Assembly (NCBI GenBank): GCA_024243835.1 | Contig: JALPMN010000523.1 | Coordinates: 1 to 14,676 of the forward strand | DNA length: 14,676 nt | Reading direction: 5' to 3' | Source of the DNA: Enteropsectra breve | Taxonomy: Eukaryota; Microsporidia | In this document: positions 7,047 to 14,389 of the stretch, piece after piece | Layout of the letters: every line of letters begins with the position of its first letter | Numbering within the stretch: position 1 is the first letter of the stretch | Notes under the pieces: generated by a model | The model's database searches: none | Seen by the model: the letters and a program-made list of their open reading frames with translations, nothing else | Told to the model about the DNA's origin: nothing | Translations under genes and position numbers: made by a program

Positions 7047-7663
7047 GTGAAGTAAAATTTTGAAATATTTTACGAGACTAAAATTGTTCAGCAAGCACGT
7101 CTAAATGCTTGTGTGTGTTTGCACATAAAATAGCATAGTTTATTTCTGAGCAATTTAATAAACAGCAGTATTGACATTATCTAATATTTTTAATATTTAA
7201 TTAAAATGCTCAGAAGCGTGCTATCCGTCTATATTAAGCACTCAGTCGTGGCTTTAGAACTATTTTTAAAGTTTTGGCCGGGGTGGCGTCCATATGCTCC
7301 AGTTTAAATCATTTCAGATATTATGAAAATACAGCATATTCAACAAAGGCCTTATGCCGCAGTGGAATATACATCCTTGCAAAAGAACACAATAAGAATA
7401 TCACTATAGGTTCATAGCTAGGAGAATTTTTTTGGCTTACTCATAAAGGCATAGCAAAGTAAGTTTTCTGAAACTGCATCTACGTATGTTTCCGCCATGA
7501 CAAACATATACAAGAAGCACAGGATATAATTTATATTCTACGTTAAGCATGCTTCTGAGTGCCGAATGCACAAGATGAGGCACTTTCAGTATAATATGTG
7601 CGTAATAGAATGCACGCAAAGATATTTATGTGTTGAGCTACAGCTTAATGCTAATGAAAAGTA
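7047..7663. other. Intergenic gap upstream of MTQ2
   Basis: Between MTQ2 (its 5' side) and the 3' end of the membrane-protein gene. A 33-codon plus-strand frame at 7206-7307 (MLRSVLSVYI..., hydrophobic, ending GWRPYAPV) reads like a tail-anchored mini-protein, and contains the GC-rich GGCCGGGGTGGCG patch. A minus-strand frame at 7437-7619 has no ATG until its middle. Both are within chance expectation. No RNA gene recognised. Confidence 0.4.
7054..7061 (-). promoter_or_regulatory. AAAATTTT box upstream of MTQ2
   Basis: On the minus strand AAAATTTT is followed by ACTTCAC and then the MTQ2 ATG. The histone-fold gene at 13622 has nearly the same arrangement. AAATTT-like signals close to start codons are a known microsporidian feature; its use here is inferred. 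Confidence 0.45.
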
Positions 7664-8437
7664 TTAGCTAATTAACATAAAGAACACTCCAAGATACAAC
7701 GAAATTACTATTTCAAATGAAAGTTCATGTTTGTTTGTAATATGCTTCATGAAAGAGGTGCTTCTGTGTTTGCCAGTCTTTGCGATAGGAGCCTTGTCAT
7801 ACGGCACTAGCCCGTTTGTCTGGCCTTTCTTCATTTGTAAATGTTGCAAATACTCTGCGCTTGATGTCTTAGTAAAGTTCTTTTCTGCGAGGAAGCGTAA
7901 GATATGGATGATGTTGTTTAACGCTTCCATGTTATCTATCCATATCAGGGCTATTTTTGCTGGCGGTTGGTTTATCAGTCTGAAATCAGAGACTAAATTT
8001 GCTGAGGAGAAGTGATAGTGTGGAACTACTTCAAGAATTAAAAATTTAAATGATCGGGAGTATAAATATCTTTCTTTGCTCGAATGCTTTTTTGTCCCAA
8101 ATTTTACAAGAAGTGGACGCATGTTGCTCTTTTCTGCAAAAGTACGATAGCATTCACTAAATTTAGCTTCTACATCATTTCTTTCCTTGGCTGCATACAA
8201 GACCAAATCAGAAATTAGTAATCCTGGAATGTGATTGGCATTTAAAAGGGCATTCAGTAGGCCACCGGTGAAGTATTCCTCGCAGGGGTCGAGAAAAATA
8301 ACTGCCTGCTCGTGAATGCTGTCAAATAGCTCCAAAAACAAATGAAGCAGGCCTCCACCACCACCTGACGTTGCAAATATATAGCTACTTGCTGCCAATA
8401 CATGAAATACACCGTAAAATACCATGAAAAAGTTCAT
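7664..8437 (-). CDS. Predicted secretory-pathway membrane protein, function unknown
   Basis: The 257-residue product begins with a signal-peptide-like segment (about residues 2-23, MNFFMVFYGVFHVLAASSYI) followed by ATS and a run of five glycines. It ends with a hydrophobic helix (about 240-257, EIVISLYLGVFFMLIS) and no cytosolic tail. That topology fits a type I ER or cell-surface protein, or a GPI-anchored protein whose tail is removed. The middle has alternating hydrophobic strands and helices (AVIFLDPCEEYFTGGLLNALL, KIALIWIDNMEALNNIIHILRFL), then a basic linker (about 200-235). I do not recognise the family. The ATG at 8437 was chosen because the frame's upstream extension has only a GTG; a second ATG lies four codons later. 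It is divergent from the NLE-domain gene, sharing a 383-base promoter region with it. Confidence 0.72.
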   Translation of the reverse strand: MNFFMVFYGVFHVLAASSYIFATSGGGGGLLHLFLELFDSIHEQAVIFLDPCEEYFTGGLLNALLNANHIPGLLISDLVLYAAKERNDVEAKFSECYRTFAEKSNMRPLLVKFGTKKHSSKERYLYSRSFKFLILEVVPHYHFSSANLVSDFRLINQPPAKIALIWIDNMEALNNIIHILRFLAEKNFTKTSSAEYLQHLQMKKGQTNGLVPYDKAPIAKTGKHRSTSFMKHITNKHELSFEIVISLYLGVFFMLIS

Positions 8438-8820
8438 GGTACTGAAATACTGCACATTTTTATGCTGCCATATTATTTAAGCTTGTATTATTTATCAAAC
8501 ACTAGTAATTATAACTAAGCTCATTAAACATATAAGTGCAATAGTATTTATACATAAGATTACTGAATACAGCAGGCTATATTGATTTGAATCAAATGAC
8601 ATTTTACAATGTGAGAAAAATTTTTTTATGCTGTAAAATGATCAACAGTAATGCAGAAATGATAGAGCACGAAGTTAAAATAATACAAACATTTTTATAT
8701 CAATTTATGTTTTGTAAAATGAATTCATAGGTATTTTTCAGTTATTTTGTTGAAAAAAAACGATCATGGTCTTTAATTTGTGGTACTCCGAAAATCTCGT
8801 TTATATCCCAAACAGTCTTA
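8438..8820. promoter_or_regulatory. Shared divergent promoter region with palindrome and repeated 9-mer
   Basis: Very AT-rich gap between two diverging genes. It contains the 13-bp perfect palindrome ATTTGAATCAAAT at 8585-8597, followed by CATTTTACA at 8600-8608 and its reverse complement TGTAAAATG at 8632-8640 (a 9-bp inverted repeat with a 23-base spacer rich in A and T runs), and a further TGTAAAATGA at 8713-8722. A CCC tract at 8808-8810, eleven or so bases before ATG 8821, fits a microsporidian CCC-type start signal. No coding frame is present. Confidence 0.55.
8600..8640. repeat. 9-bp perfect inverted repeat CATTTTACA...TGTAAAATG
   Basis: Arms at 8600-8608 and 8632-8640 with a 23-base spacer that itself contains AAAAATTTTTTT. 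A direct copy of the right arm plus one base recurs at 8713-8722, and CATTTTACA also occurs at 14060-14068, 27 bases before the ATG at 14096. This could be a binding site for a dimeric regulator. Confidence 0.6.
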
Positions 8821-9888
8821 ATGCACTTCTCCACAACTTCAATAAAAATTTTTAGCGCTGCAGTAATGGCGCACGTACTTCTCGCAAAGCTGCAAAATAG
8901 CAATAATGCTGAAAAAACGACCGAAATATTTCAAATTGACAGCAGTGCTGATTCAAGCGTGTTCACTACATATTTAAATACGCTATATGGTGAGGAGCAG
9001 AGCTACGTTTTCTATTTTGAAGGAAAACGGATCAATAGGACAATAAAAGAGGCAATTGAGGGCACTGCACATGATAATGAGAAGGAAATAACAGTCACAT
9101 ACTGTGAAATAGGAAATTCAGAGCATGAGATTGTCGCGAATTTTGATGATACAATTATCGGGCTCGCAGTATTATCAAACAGCATTTTGGCATTGCTTCA
9201 TTCCAACGTGCTTGTCGAATACTCGTATGACAAAATGATCGAGCTCGATCACTACGATTCACTAGTGGCCGGGGACAGCACCATGGCCATTCGCGGTAAC
9301 TGCATTCACGATGTGCAAGACAGGAAAGTACTGTTGGAGTGCACAGACCAAATCTTAGAGGGATATGCATGCCAGGGCGCACTGGCTGCAGGAACAGCAA
9401 AAAGAATCTATACTGGCAAAATAGCGCAAATGGACGAAGTCAGTGTTGACTGCCCCTATAGAAAACTGCTCCTCACTGAAAAATATACTTTTTATATTGA
9501 ATCGTTGGACACAATTGTACGTTTCAATCACAGAACCAAGAATGTAGTCCGTTTCACCTCTAAAATGGCACTGACTGATATTTGCTTTTTGGACAAAACA
9601 CTCTACTGCTCCACTTCCAACGGAAGAATTGTCGAGCTGAAAGATGGCAATCTCGAGATGCATGAAATAAATGAGTGGCACTGCAGTAAAATTGTTGCAT
9701 ACGATAAGCTTCTTATTGTAGCTTCCCAGTACAATGTGATGGTTCTAGACTCTCTGAGCTTCAGCGAAAAGGCACTGTGGCACTTCAAACAACAAATAAA
9801 TTGTCTAGATACACAAGGGCAAATACTATATGTGGCCGCGGGAACCTCCGTTTATAAATTTAGCCTGAGCCAATTTCAAGTTTATTAA
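8821..9888 (+). CDS. NLE-domain protein with degenerate WD40 propeller (Ytm1/WDR12 or Rsa4 type)
   Basis: A 355-residue protein. Residues about 18-96 read as the ubiquitin-like NLE domain that starts the ribosome-assembly factors Ytm1/WDR12 and Rsa4/Nle1: FQIDSSADSS..., a helix TTYLNTLYG, then YVFYFEGKRINRTIKEAIEG and EITVTYCEI. In the known proteins this domain is gripped by the MIDAS domain of Rea1/Mdn1, which strips the factor from pre-60S particles. Residues 105-355 are strand-turn repeats like a propeller (DICFLDKTLYCSTSNGRIVEL, QINCLDTQGQILYVAAG) but the usual GH and WD signatures are lost. Ytm1 fits better than Rsa4 because Rsa4 propellers are normally well conserved. Start: ATG 8821 follows a CCC tract; ATG 8866 would place the domain nearer the N-terminus, as in yeast Ytm1, and is a real alternative. 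Confidence 0.78.
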   Translation: MHFSTTSIKIFSAAVMAHVLLAKLQNSNNAEKTTEIFQIDSSADSSVFTTYLNTLYGEEQSYVFYFEGKRINRTIKEAIEGTAHDNEKEITVTYCEIGNSEHEIVANFDDTIIGLAVLSNSILALLHSNVLVEYSYDKMIELDHYDSLVAGDSTMAIRGNCIHDVQDRKVLLECTDQILEGYACQGALAAGTAKRIYTGKIAQMDEVSVDCPYRKLLLTEKYTFYIESLDTIVRFNHRTKNVVRFTSKMALTDICFLDKTLYCSTSNGRIVELKDGNLEMHEINEWHCSKIVAYDKLLIVASQYNVMVLDSLSFSEKALWHFKQQINCLDTQGQILYVAAGTSVYKFSLSQFQVY

Positions 9889-10643
9889 ATACCTATTATT
9901 AATATTGCTAAATTTATGTGAAAAACGAAGCTTAAACGCTGGTTATTTATAAGAAGCTTTGAAAATTTTTAAACGACACTTTGTATGATATGCGTTTTTA
10001 ATATTGATCCCAAGATTCAAGTGAAATATTTTATCCTGAACAGTACAAACAAAAGCCAATTTTCAATAAAAAGCCTGAGATAAAAAACTAATAGTTAGTC
10101 TTTTTCAGGAAACTATGCTATTAAAAAATAATAAACAAACTCTTTGGTGCACAATAACAGAACAAAAATGCTTGAAAATTTTACAAATCAGTTTAAAATC
10201 GAAAATGATGCGCTGGAAAGCGAAAGTTATTTAGGCATTTTCTCTGCCTGTGCCCGTTCTGAAAGGCCTTATAGTAGGATCTCTGTTAGGGTGAGCTATA
10301 GCAGGTCTGGCAGGCTGAAAATACAATCTCATTAAGGCCCTTCCTGCGAAGGACTCCATATATTAGAGTAGCCTTATATATCGTAATATTTGGTGTTAAC
10401 AATTATTTTTAATAAATACCTATGATTTTAGATAATCACATTTGATATAAAATGCGGTCTTTTTACATAGAAGAAATTAATTTTTAAAAAAACCTCTGAA
10501 AAGTACATTTTCGGAGATTCCATCTTTATGAAAAGTAGTTATTTCTGTTTTTTTCCACCACATCGCATTACTCACGGAGGTAATTCCAGTATAGCACTGT
10601 TCATATTGTGCCGATTCTCTTAAATTTTGATAATTTTTCAGCC
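9889..10643. other. Long intergenic stretch with a small ORF and a hairpin-rich patch
   Basis: Mostly AT-rich with A/T runs and no gene-like frame except the 55-codon frame at 10168-10335. A less AT-rich patch at about 10205-10355 contains CGCT-GGAA-AGCG at 10211-10222 (a GNRA-type loop), AGGCA/TGCCT at 10233-10249, the palindromes AAGGCCTT and GCTATAGC, and CCTTC-CTGC-GAAGG at 10339-10352. These could be part of an RNA gene; no family was recognised. The last 60 bases must contain the FCF1 promoter. Confidence 0.4.
10168..10335 (+). CDS. Doubtful 55-residue ORF
   Basis: ATG 10168 opens 55 codons (MLENFTNQFKIENDALESES..., ending GRLKIQSH). The first half is acidic, the second Arg/Ser/Tyr-rich. 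Base composition is closer to the genes than to the surrounding gaps, which is the only positive sign. It has no recognisable domain, and the same stretch contains several inverted repeats, so it may be an RNA gene or chance instead. Confidence 0.25.
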   Translation: MLENFTNQFKIENDALESESYLGIFSACARSERPYSRISVRVSYSRSGRLKIQSH

Positions 10644-11180
10644 ATGGGAAAGAAAGCGAAAATAAAAAGCATTAAAAAAATGGCGTACAAAAAGAAAAAA
10701 GCTGAAGATGAAAAAACAGAAATGGACAAGGATGCTTTTGAAGTAACCGAGGATGAGCGGGAAAAAAGCTCCGCTTCCCGAGCTCTTAAGCCGCCATATC
10801 AAGTCATACTAGATACAAATTTTATAAATGATTGCATCCGTAAGAAGATCAATGCGGAGGATGCGTTGAGGGAGTGTCTAAACGCAGATGTTCAGTTGTA
10901 CATAACCGAATGTGTATTTGCGGAGCTAGAGAAGCTTGGGAGGGTCCATCGTCTGGCTCTTAATATGATAAAAAGCATGGACACAAACAACCTAAAGTGT
11001 CTGCACAAGGGGACATATGCAGATAACTGTATCTTGTCACGTGCGCAAGAATTTCAATGCTACATTGTGGCCACAAGTGATCTACAGCTCAGGCAGCGCA
11101 TAAAAAAGTACACCACTACACCAATCGTGTATTTCCGAGGGCACAAGCTTGCTACTGAAAGATTTGCTGGCTTACTATAA
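10644..11180 (+). CDS. FCF1: FCF1/Utp24, PIN-domain endonuclease of the SSU processome
   Basis: The 178-residue product matches Fcf1 closely in length and order. In the known family this nucleolar PIN nuclease cuts pre-rRNA at sites A1 and A2 during 18S maturation. Residues 1-45 are the basic, then acidic, tail. KPPYQVILDTNFIN at about 49-62 carries the first metal-binding Asp (D57), E94 is in the CVFAELEKLG block, HKGTYADNC at 121-129 carries D127, and IVATSD at 141-146 carries D146, so the acidic set appears intact. N128 replaces the second Asp usual in the YADDC motif. I chose ATG 10644 because it gives the family N-terminus MGKKAK; the open frame further upstream has no ATG. The frame before the ATG reads TTTTTCAGCC, but no intron is needed. 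The stop overlaps an AATAAA. Confidence 0.95.
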   Translation: MGKKAKIKSIKKMAYKKKKAEDEKTEMDKDAFEVTEDEREKSSASRALKPPYQVILDTNFINDCIRKKINAEDALRECLNADVQLYITECVFAELEKLGRVHRLALNMIKSMDTNNLKCLHKGTYADNCILSRAQEFQCYIVATSDLQLRQRIKKYTTTPIVYFRGHKLATERFAGLL

Positions 11181-11185
11181 ATAAA
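11180..11185 (+). terminator. Polyadenylation signal overlapping the FCF1 stop
   Basis: AATAAA begins at the last base of the FCF1 TAA (11178-11180). Poly(A) signals overlapping or adjoining the stop codon are typical of compact microsporidian genes. Confidence 0.5.
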
Positions 11186-11541
11186 TATGGATTTTCGTAT
11201 TGGTTTTTTGCATAGAATTTTGCTTTGTGCTAATTGCAAGACAAGTTAAATGTTGTAAATATGTTGTGATAGGCTTTAGTATTATATAGGCCATATAAAA
11301 AAGATTGACGTGGGCGGCGCGTATAAAACAATTAAAAACAGATGTGCCAAAGTCTCAAGCTGTAGAGAAGCCTTGTTTGTGAAACGCACCATGCAATTAT
11401 ATGTGCATTGAATAATTATTCTTCAAAAGTATTTTCAACAAGAAGCGAGGCTCTGAAAGGAAAAGGCGCAATGAAGCTTTTGTAATAGTTAACGTTGGAA
11501 TACAAAAAATTTAAAAAAGACTTCTATCTGTCAATTAAATA
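11181..11541. other. Convergent intergenic gap
   Basis: Between the 3' ends of FCF1 and the basic secreted protein. A 36-codon minus-strand ATG frame at 11282-11392 (start MVRFTNKASL, then a hydrophobic stretch ending FIWPI) looks like a one-helix mini-protein but is within chance expectation. The patch GTGGGCGGCGCG near 11308 is unusually GC-rich for this DNA. No RNA gene recognised. Confidence 0.4.
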
Positions 11542-11547
11542 TTTATT
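11542..11547 (-). terminator. Polyadenylation signal overlapping the stop of the secreted-protein gene
   Basis: On the minus strand the last codons read ATA AAA TAA ATA, so AATAAA spans the stop at 11543-11545. This mirrors the FCF1 end on the other strand. Confidence 0.5.
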
Positions 11548-12406
11548 TTATGATGTCGTTGTTTTTAACGGAATTCCCCTCTCTATTCCACCCCACATTC
11601 GTCTGATCTTTAAGATTGCATTCCATTGCATGCTGCATTGCTCCTATTCTAAGCTTAGTCAATTCTCCAGGTACGTTCACCACGCTTTGTTCGCGTTCAT
11701 TTTCAACTATGGATTTAAAAATATACTCTTGCATGTGACTGGGATCGTGCAAGAATAGTGCTATTATAAGCCCGCACCTCTCTTTTTGAATCGTGTATTT
11801 CATTTTAGGATGTCCTGCTGTGCTGTTGTGACACTTCATTATTAGTATATTCTTAGTGCCAGACCTTTGGTTTAGTTTGACATACTGTCTAAAAGAATCA
11901 GCCAATTCTATCGCATTTGTATATTCGTTGCAAACTTTCTGTTTGAGACTGTGCATTCGGTTTTTATCGTACCTAATGAGCATTATTCTTGTTTGTACCT
12001 GAGCATGGCGCAGTTTTTTGTTTAGGTAATTGGAAATATTATTTAGGTATTTTTGAGTCGCGGCCTCAAGATATGGCAGCCTGTCTGTCATAGGCCTTTC
12101 AATATTAACGCCTCTGCTTCTATAGAACATCGGTCTCGGCTTACGCATATATTTTGTATTGAAAAGAAGCCTTCCCGAGAAAGCTCTTTTCAAAGGCATG
12201 ACTACGTGAGGGTTGAGATGCTTTCGATACCCAGAATGATGCCGTTGTGCATGGATAGAATTGCTGTCATACATAAATGTTTCTATGCGGCGCATACTTG
12301 CCTTGTCAGCGTGGACATAGTAGTTCACAATGTATATTCCCTTATTCGCTCTATCTCTTGTGCCCAATACCTGCTGTAAAATAAAATTTATTAATAGGGC
12401 TTTCAT
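11543..12406 (-). CDS. Basic secreted protein, function unknown
   Basis: The 287-residue product starts with a short hydrophobic leader (MKALLINFILQQVLG, residues 1-15) followed by charged TRDRANKG, which reads as a signal peptide. The rest is strongly basic, rich in Arg, Lys, His and Asn, with four cysteines, all in the C-terminal half (KVCNEY, MKCHN, ERCGL, MECN). A helical segment around 120-150 (LEAATQKYLNNISNYLNKKL) is followed by mixed structure. No transmembrane helix is clear. Microsporidian polar tube protein 2 is likewise a secreted basic protein of about this size with conserved cysteines, so that is a speculative possibility, but I see no decisive motif and PTP1, its usual neighbour, is absent. 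The ATG at 12406 was preferred because only a GTG lies upstream in frame. Confidence 0.72.
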   Translation of the reverse strand: MKALLINFILQQVLGTRDRANKGIYIVNYYVHADKASMRRIETFMYDSNSIHAQRHHSGYRKHLNPHVVMPLKRAFSGRLLFNTKYMRKPRPMFYRSRGVNIERPMTDRLPYLEAATQKYLNNISNYLNKKLRHAQVQTRIMLIRYDKNRMHSLKQKVCNEYTNAIELADSFRQYVKLNQRSGTKNILIMKCHNSTAGHPKMKYTIQKERCGLIIALFLHDPSHMQEYIFKSIVENEREQSVVNVPGELTKLRIGAMQHAMECNLKDQTNVGWNREGNSVKNNDIIK

Positions 12407-12971
12407 CTGATGCACTCGAAATACTACATTCTTCTTATTGTTGATACATGTTTCATGAGAAAAAATGTTTCGCCACTTTCAAACATATACAGTGTTGAAA
12501 GTTATATTCAATTAAATACCCATGATTTTGAATTATCACATACAGTAGAGAAAGCCTGAACACAAATTTATAACGAAGATAGCTTGGCTGTGAGACGGGT
12601 TCCGCTAAAAAATCAATTTTAATTTTTGCATCAAAAAGATTCAGTCTAAAAATATTTTGTTTAGGCAAATATATGCATATGAATAAATGGTAAATGCAAT
12701 GCGGCCATCTTCTCTGCTTTTGCTGCTAAAATATGCGTTTAAAACTTCGTTAAAATGGCTAACCTTGTACAGGCGGCATCTCTTAATATTTTATCTTTCA
12801 ATCTCTGCATATCAAGCACAGTTGCTAAATGTCGGCTCGTTTTAAGGTTCAAAACACTTAATAAATTCATCTAAGGAAATGCGTAGAAAATATATCAATG
12901 GTGAAAGATAAAAACTGTACATATTTAATCAAAAGGAGTGTTTGCGTCTCTGTAGGCACTTTCAGTCAGCA
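12407..12971. other. Intergenic gap between two minus-strand genes
   Basis: AT-rich, with no convincing gene. A 39-codon plus-strand ATG frame at 12755-12874 (MANLVQAASL...) and a minus-strand frame at 12453-12668 that has no ATG are within chance expectation. GGTTCAAAACA near 12846 resembles a tRNA B-box but no cloverleaf can be built around it. The promoter of the secreted-protein gene must lie at the left end. Confidence 0.4.
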
Positions 12972-13622
12972 TCAAATAAAATTACTATTTTCGGCTTTGA
13001 ATTTAAGGTCTTCGCCAAAGAGAAGCTGCTCTTCTTGCCAGAAATTCGTGAAAGTATTGCTGCACTCTACTGTAACAGAAGTCTTTGGTGAGTAAACAAC
13101 CTTATCATAGAAATCATTTGTTTCGTGTGTATAGTCGCAAGGATTGTAGCCGCCATCCAATTTTTTGCAGGCAGACACAAATTCTTCAAGATAATTGTCC
13201 GTCTTCAGTGCCTCAATAGAAGAAGAATTATTTTTTTCTTCCACATTCATGCCATAAATACTGCTTGAAAAAGACTTGAATTTAATGCTCTTCGGAAGAA
13301 GATTGAGAGTGAGAGGCAACGTCTCAGACACTTCCACATTCAAGTGAAGCAGGCTGTTGCTCTGCTGATCTAAGAAATTGAGAATCTCCTCATTTTCGTA
13401 CTCGGATTCTGAATAATTGAGTGCAAACAGCTGCCGAAGCATTGCATCTGGTGATTCGGTGTGCAGCTGCTTTGTTTGTAAAATGGCCTGGGAGATGTAG
13501 CGGACCATTAAATCGACCAGAATATTGAGTGTTTGCTCGGCGACCCGATCGAACCCGGCCTGTAAAAATATCTCCACGATGGTATATTTGAGAAGCTTTT
13601 TCTGGAAATCCGAAGAGCTCAT
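12972..13622 (-). CDS. BTP-type histone-fold protein (Spt7/TAF8/TAF3-like)
   Basis: The 216-residue product begins with a bromodomain-associated (BTP) histone fold at about residues 6-50: LLKYTIVEIFLQAGFDRVAEQTL followed by NILVDLMVRYISQAI. The AGF-x5-8-aL-x-x-L pattern is the family hallmark. In known complexes such folds pair with Taf10 (Spt7 in SAGA, TAF8 and TAF3 in TFIID). The next segment (about 58-95, DAMLRQLF... then ENEEILNFLDQQSN) resembles in pattern the helices following the fold in Spt7, so I lean to Spt7, but it lacks a bromodomain and is much shorter. The C-terminal half is acidic and Ser/Asn-rich with no recognised domain. The ATG is the first in frame and is preceded by AAAATTTTT and CCC within 16 bases. 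No histone-fold partner is in the window. Confidence 0.82.
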   Translation of the reverse strand: MSSSDFQKKLLKYTIVEIFLQAGFDRVAEQTLNILVDLMVRYISQAILQTKQLHTESPDAMLRQLFALNYSESEYENEEILNFLDQQSNSLLHLNVEVSETLPLTLNLLPKSIKFKSFSSSIYGMNVEEKNNSSSIEALKTDNYLEEFVSACKKLDGGYNPCDYTHETNDFYDKVVYSPKTSVTVECSNTFTNFWQEEQLLFGEDLKFKAENSNFI

Positions 13623-13638
13623 GGGAGCTAAAAATTTT
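13623..13638 (-). promoter_or_regulatory. AAATTT box plus CCC directly before the histone-fold gene
   Basis: On the minus strand AAAATTTTT is followed by AGCTCCC and the ATG. Compared with MTQ2 (AAAATTTT, ACTTCAC, ATG), box type and spacing agree. Both AAATTT-like and CCC-like signals are known near microsporidian starts; here they occur together. Confidence 0.5.
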
Positions 13639-14095
13639 AGTACTTTTTCTTATAGCATAGCAGCAAAGAGCTCGAGCGCATGCACAAATACCATCTGTGC
13701 ATACAAAATTTATATATCTTCAGTAAAATAAACCCTCCTGGTGCATAGCCTTTAAAAGTGTACGTGTTGGTCGTCTTTTCATATTTATCATTTGTAAAGG
13801 CTCCCGGTTTTGCTCCTTCTGCTTTAAATCATTACAGGCTAGTGAATAATACGATTTATGTAATTTAATTTCTTGAAGTTTCTACCAGCAACAAGACTGC
13901 TGATACTATCTTAGTAAGATTTTGGGTAAATAAAACAATAGTTTGTACGTAAAAGCATACATAGACCCAGTATGCACACAAAGACTCAGAGTCTTTCGGA
14001 TTTTGTAACATCTACTTTTCTTCATTAAACAGAACTAAAATACATGCCTTTCATAAGGACATTTTACAAATATTTTGTTTAAAATAAATTTGCCT
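13639..14095. other. Divergent intergenic region
   Basis: Gap between the 5' ends of the histone-fold gene and the Med22-like gene, so it holds both promoters. No gene-like frame is present. CATTTTACA lies at 14060-14068 and ATAAATTTG at 14085-14093 just before the ATG at 14096. GACTCAGAGTC at 13983-13993 is an 11-bp perfect palindrome with central A. Confidence 0.45.
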
Positions 14096-14389
14096 ATGAA
14101 GACATTAAGTGGATACAGAAAAAACATAAACGAAGCCATTTTCAAAATACTAGAAATTCTTGCAGAGATGCTAGAGAAACTAGAGCGCTCCGAAGAAACA
14201 AAGCTCGATGGTCTACAGAGTATCATATACACCAAAATACATGCAATAGAGCTGGTGGAAGAAATACAGAATCTCTTTAAAAATCTTACTATGTACAAAT
14301 ATTCAAAGCGCTTGCTCCAGCCACGCAATGCACGGCACCCGGAGGAGAAAAGAGACTTTTTTGGCGAATTTATCAAAAAAATTAACTGA
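14096..14389 (+). CDS. Small helical protein, possibly Mediator subunit 22 (Srb6-like)
   Basis: The 97-residue product is mostly two long amphipathic helices: about 7-34 (GYRKNINEAIFKILEILAEMLEKLE) and 40-70 (LQSIIYTKIHAIELVEEIQNLF then KNL), followed by a basic tail (RLLQPRNARHPEEKR). This layout, the opening Y-x-K-x-I-x-x-AI pattern, an acidic loop (SEETK) between the helices and the length all suit Med22/Srb6, a head-module subunit of Mediator that pairs with Med11 in the nucleus. The same helical outline would also fit other small coiled-coil proteins, so the identity is tentative. I chose ATG 14096 because the frame extends upstream only through a TTG. An AAATTT-like box lies immediately upstream. 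Confidence 0.68.
   Translation: MKTLSGYRKNINEAIFKILEILAEMLEKLERSEETKLDGLQSIIYTKIHAIELVEEIQNLFKNLTMYKYSKRLLQPRNARHPEEKRDFFGEFIKKIN

Noticed and set aside
7206..7307. 33-codon hydrophobic mini-protein
   Set aside because: ATG frames of this length are expected by chance in DNA with this base composition; no family match.
10633..10643. TTTTTCAG before the FCF1 ATG looks like a 3' splice site
   Set aside because: No 5' splice site or upstream coding exon is apparent, and the protein is complete from this ATG.
11282..11392. 36-codon minus-strand one-helix mini-protein
   Set aside because: Chance-sized frame without a recognised homologue; kept only as a note in the intergenic entry.
12053..12379. 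108-codon plus-strand frame
   Set aside because: Antisense to the secreted-protein gene, which has a signal peptide and a stop-overlapping poly(A) signal.
12846..12856. GGTTCAAAACA resembles a tRNA B-box
   Set aside because: The T stem does not pair and no A-box, anticodon arm or acceptor stem can be placed around it.
13536..13556. Minus-strand GGGTTCGATCGGG resembles a tRNA B-box
   Set aside because: It is inside the histone-fold coding sequence and lacks the closing CC and cloverleaf.
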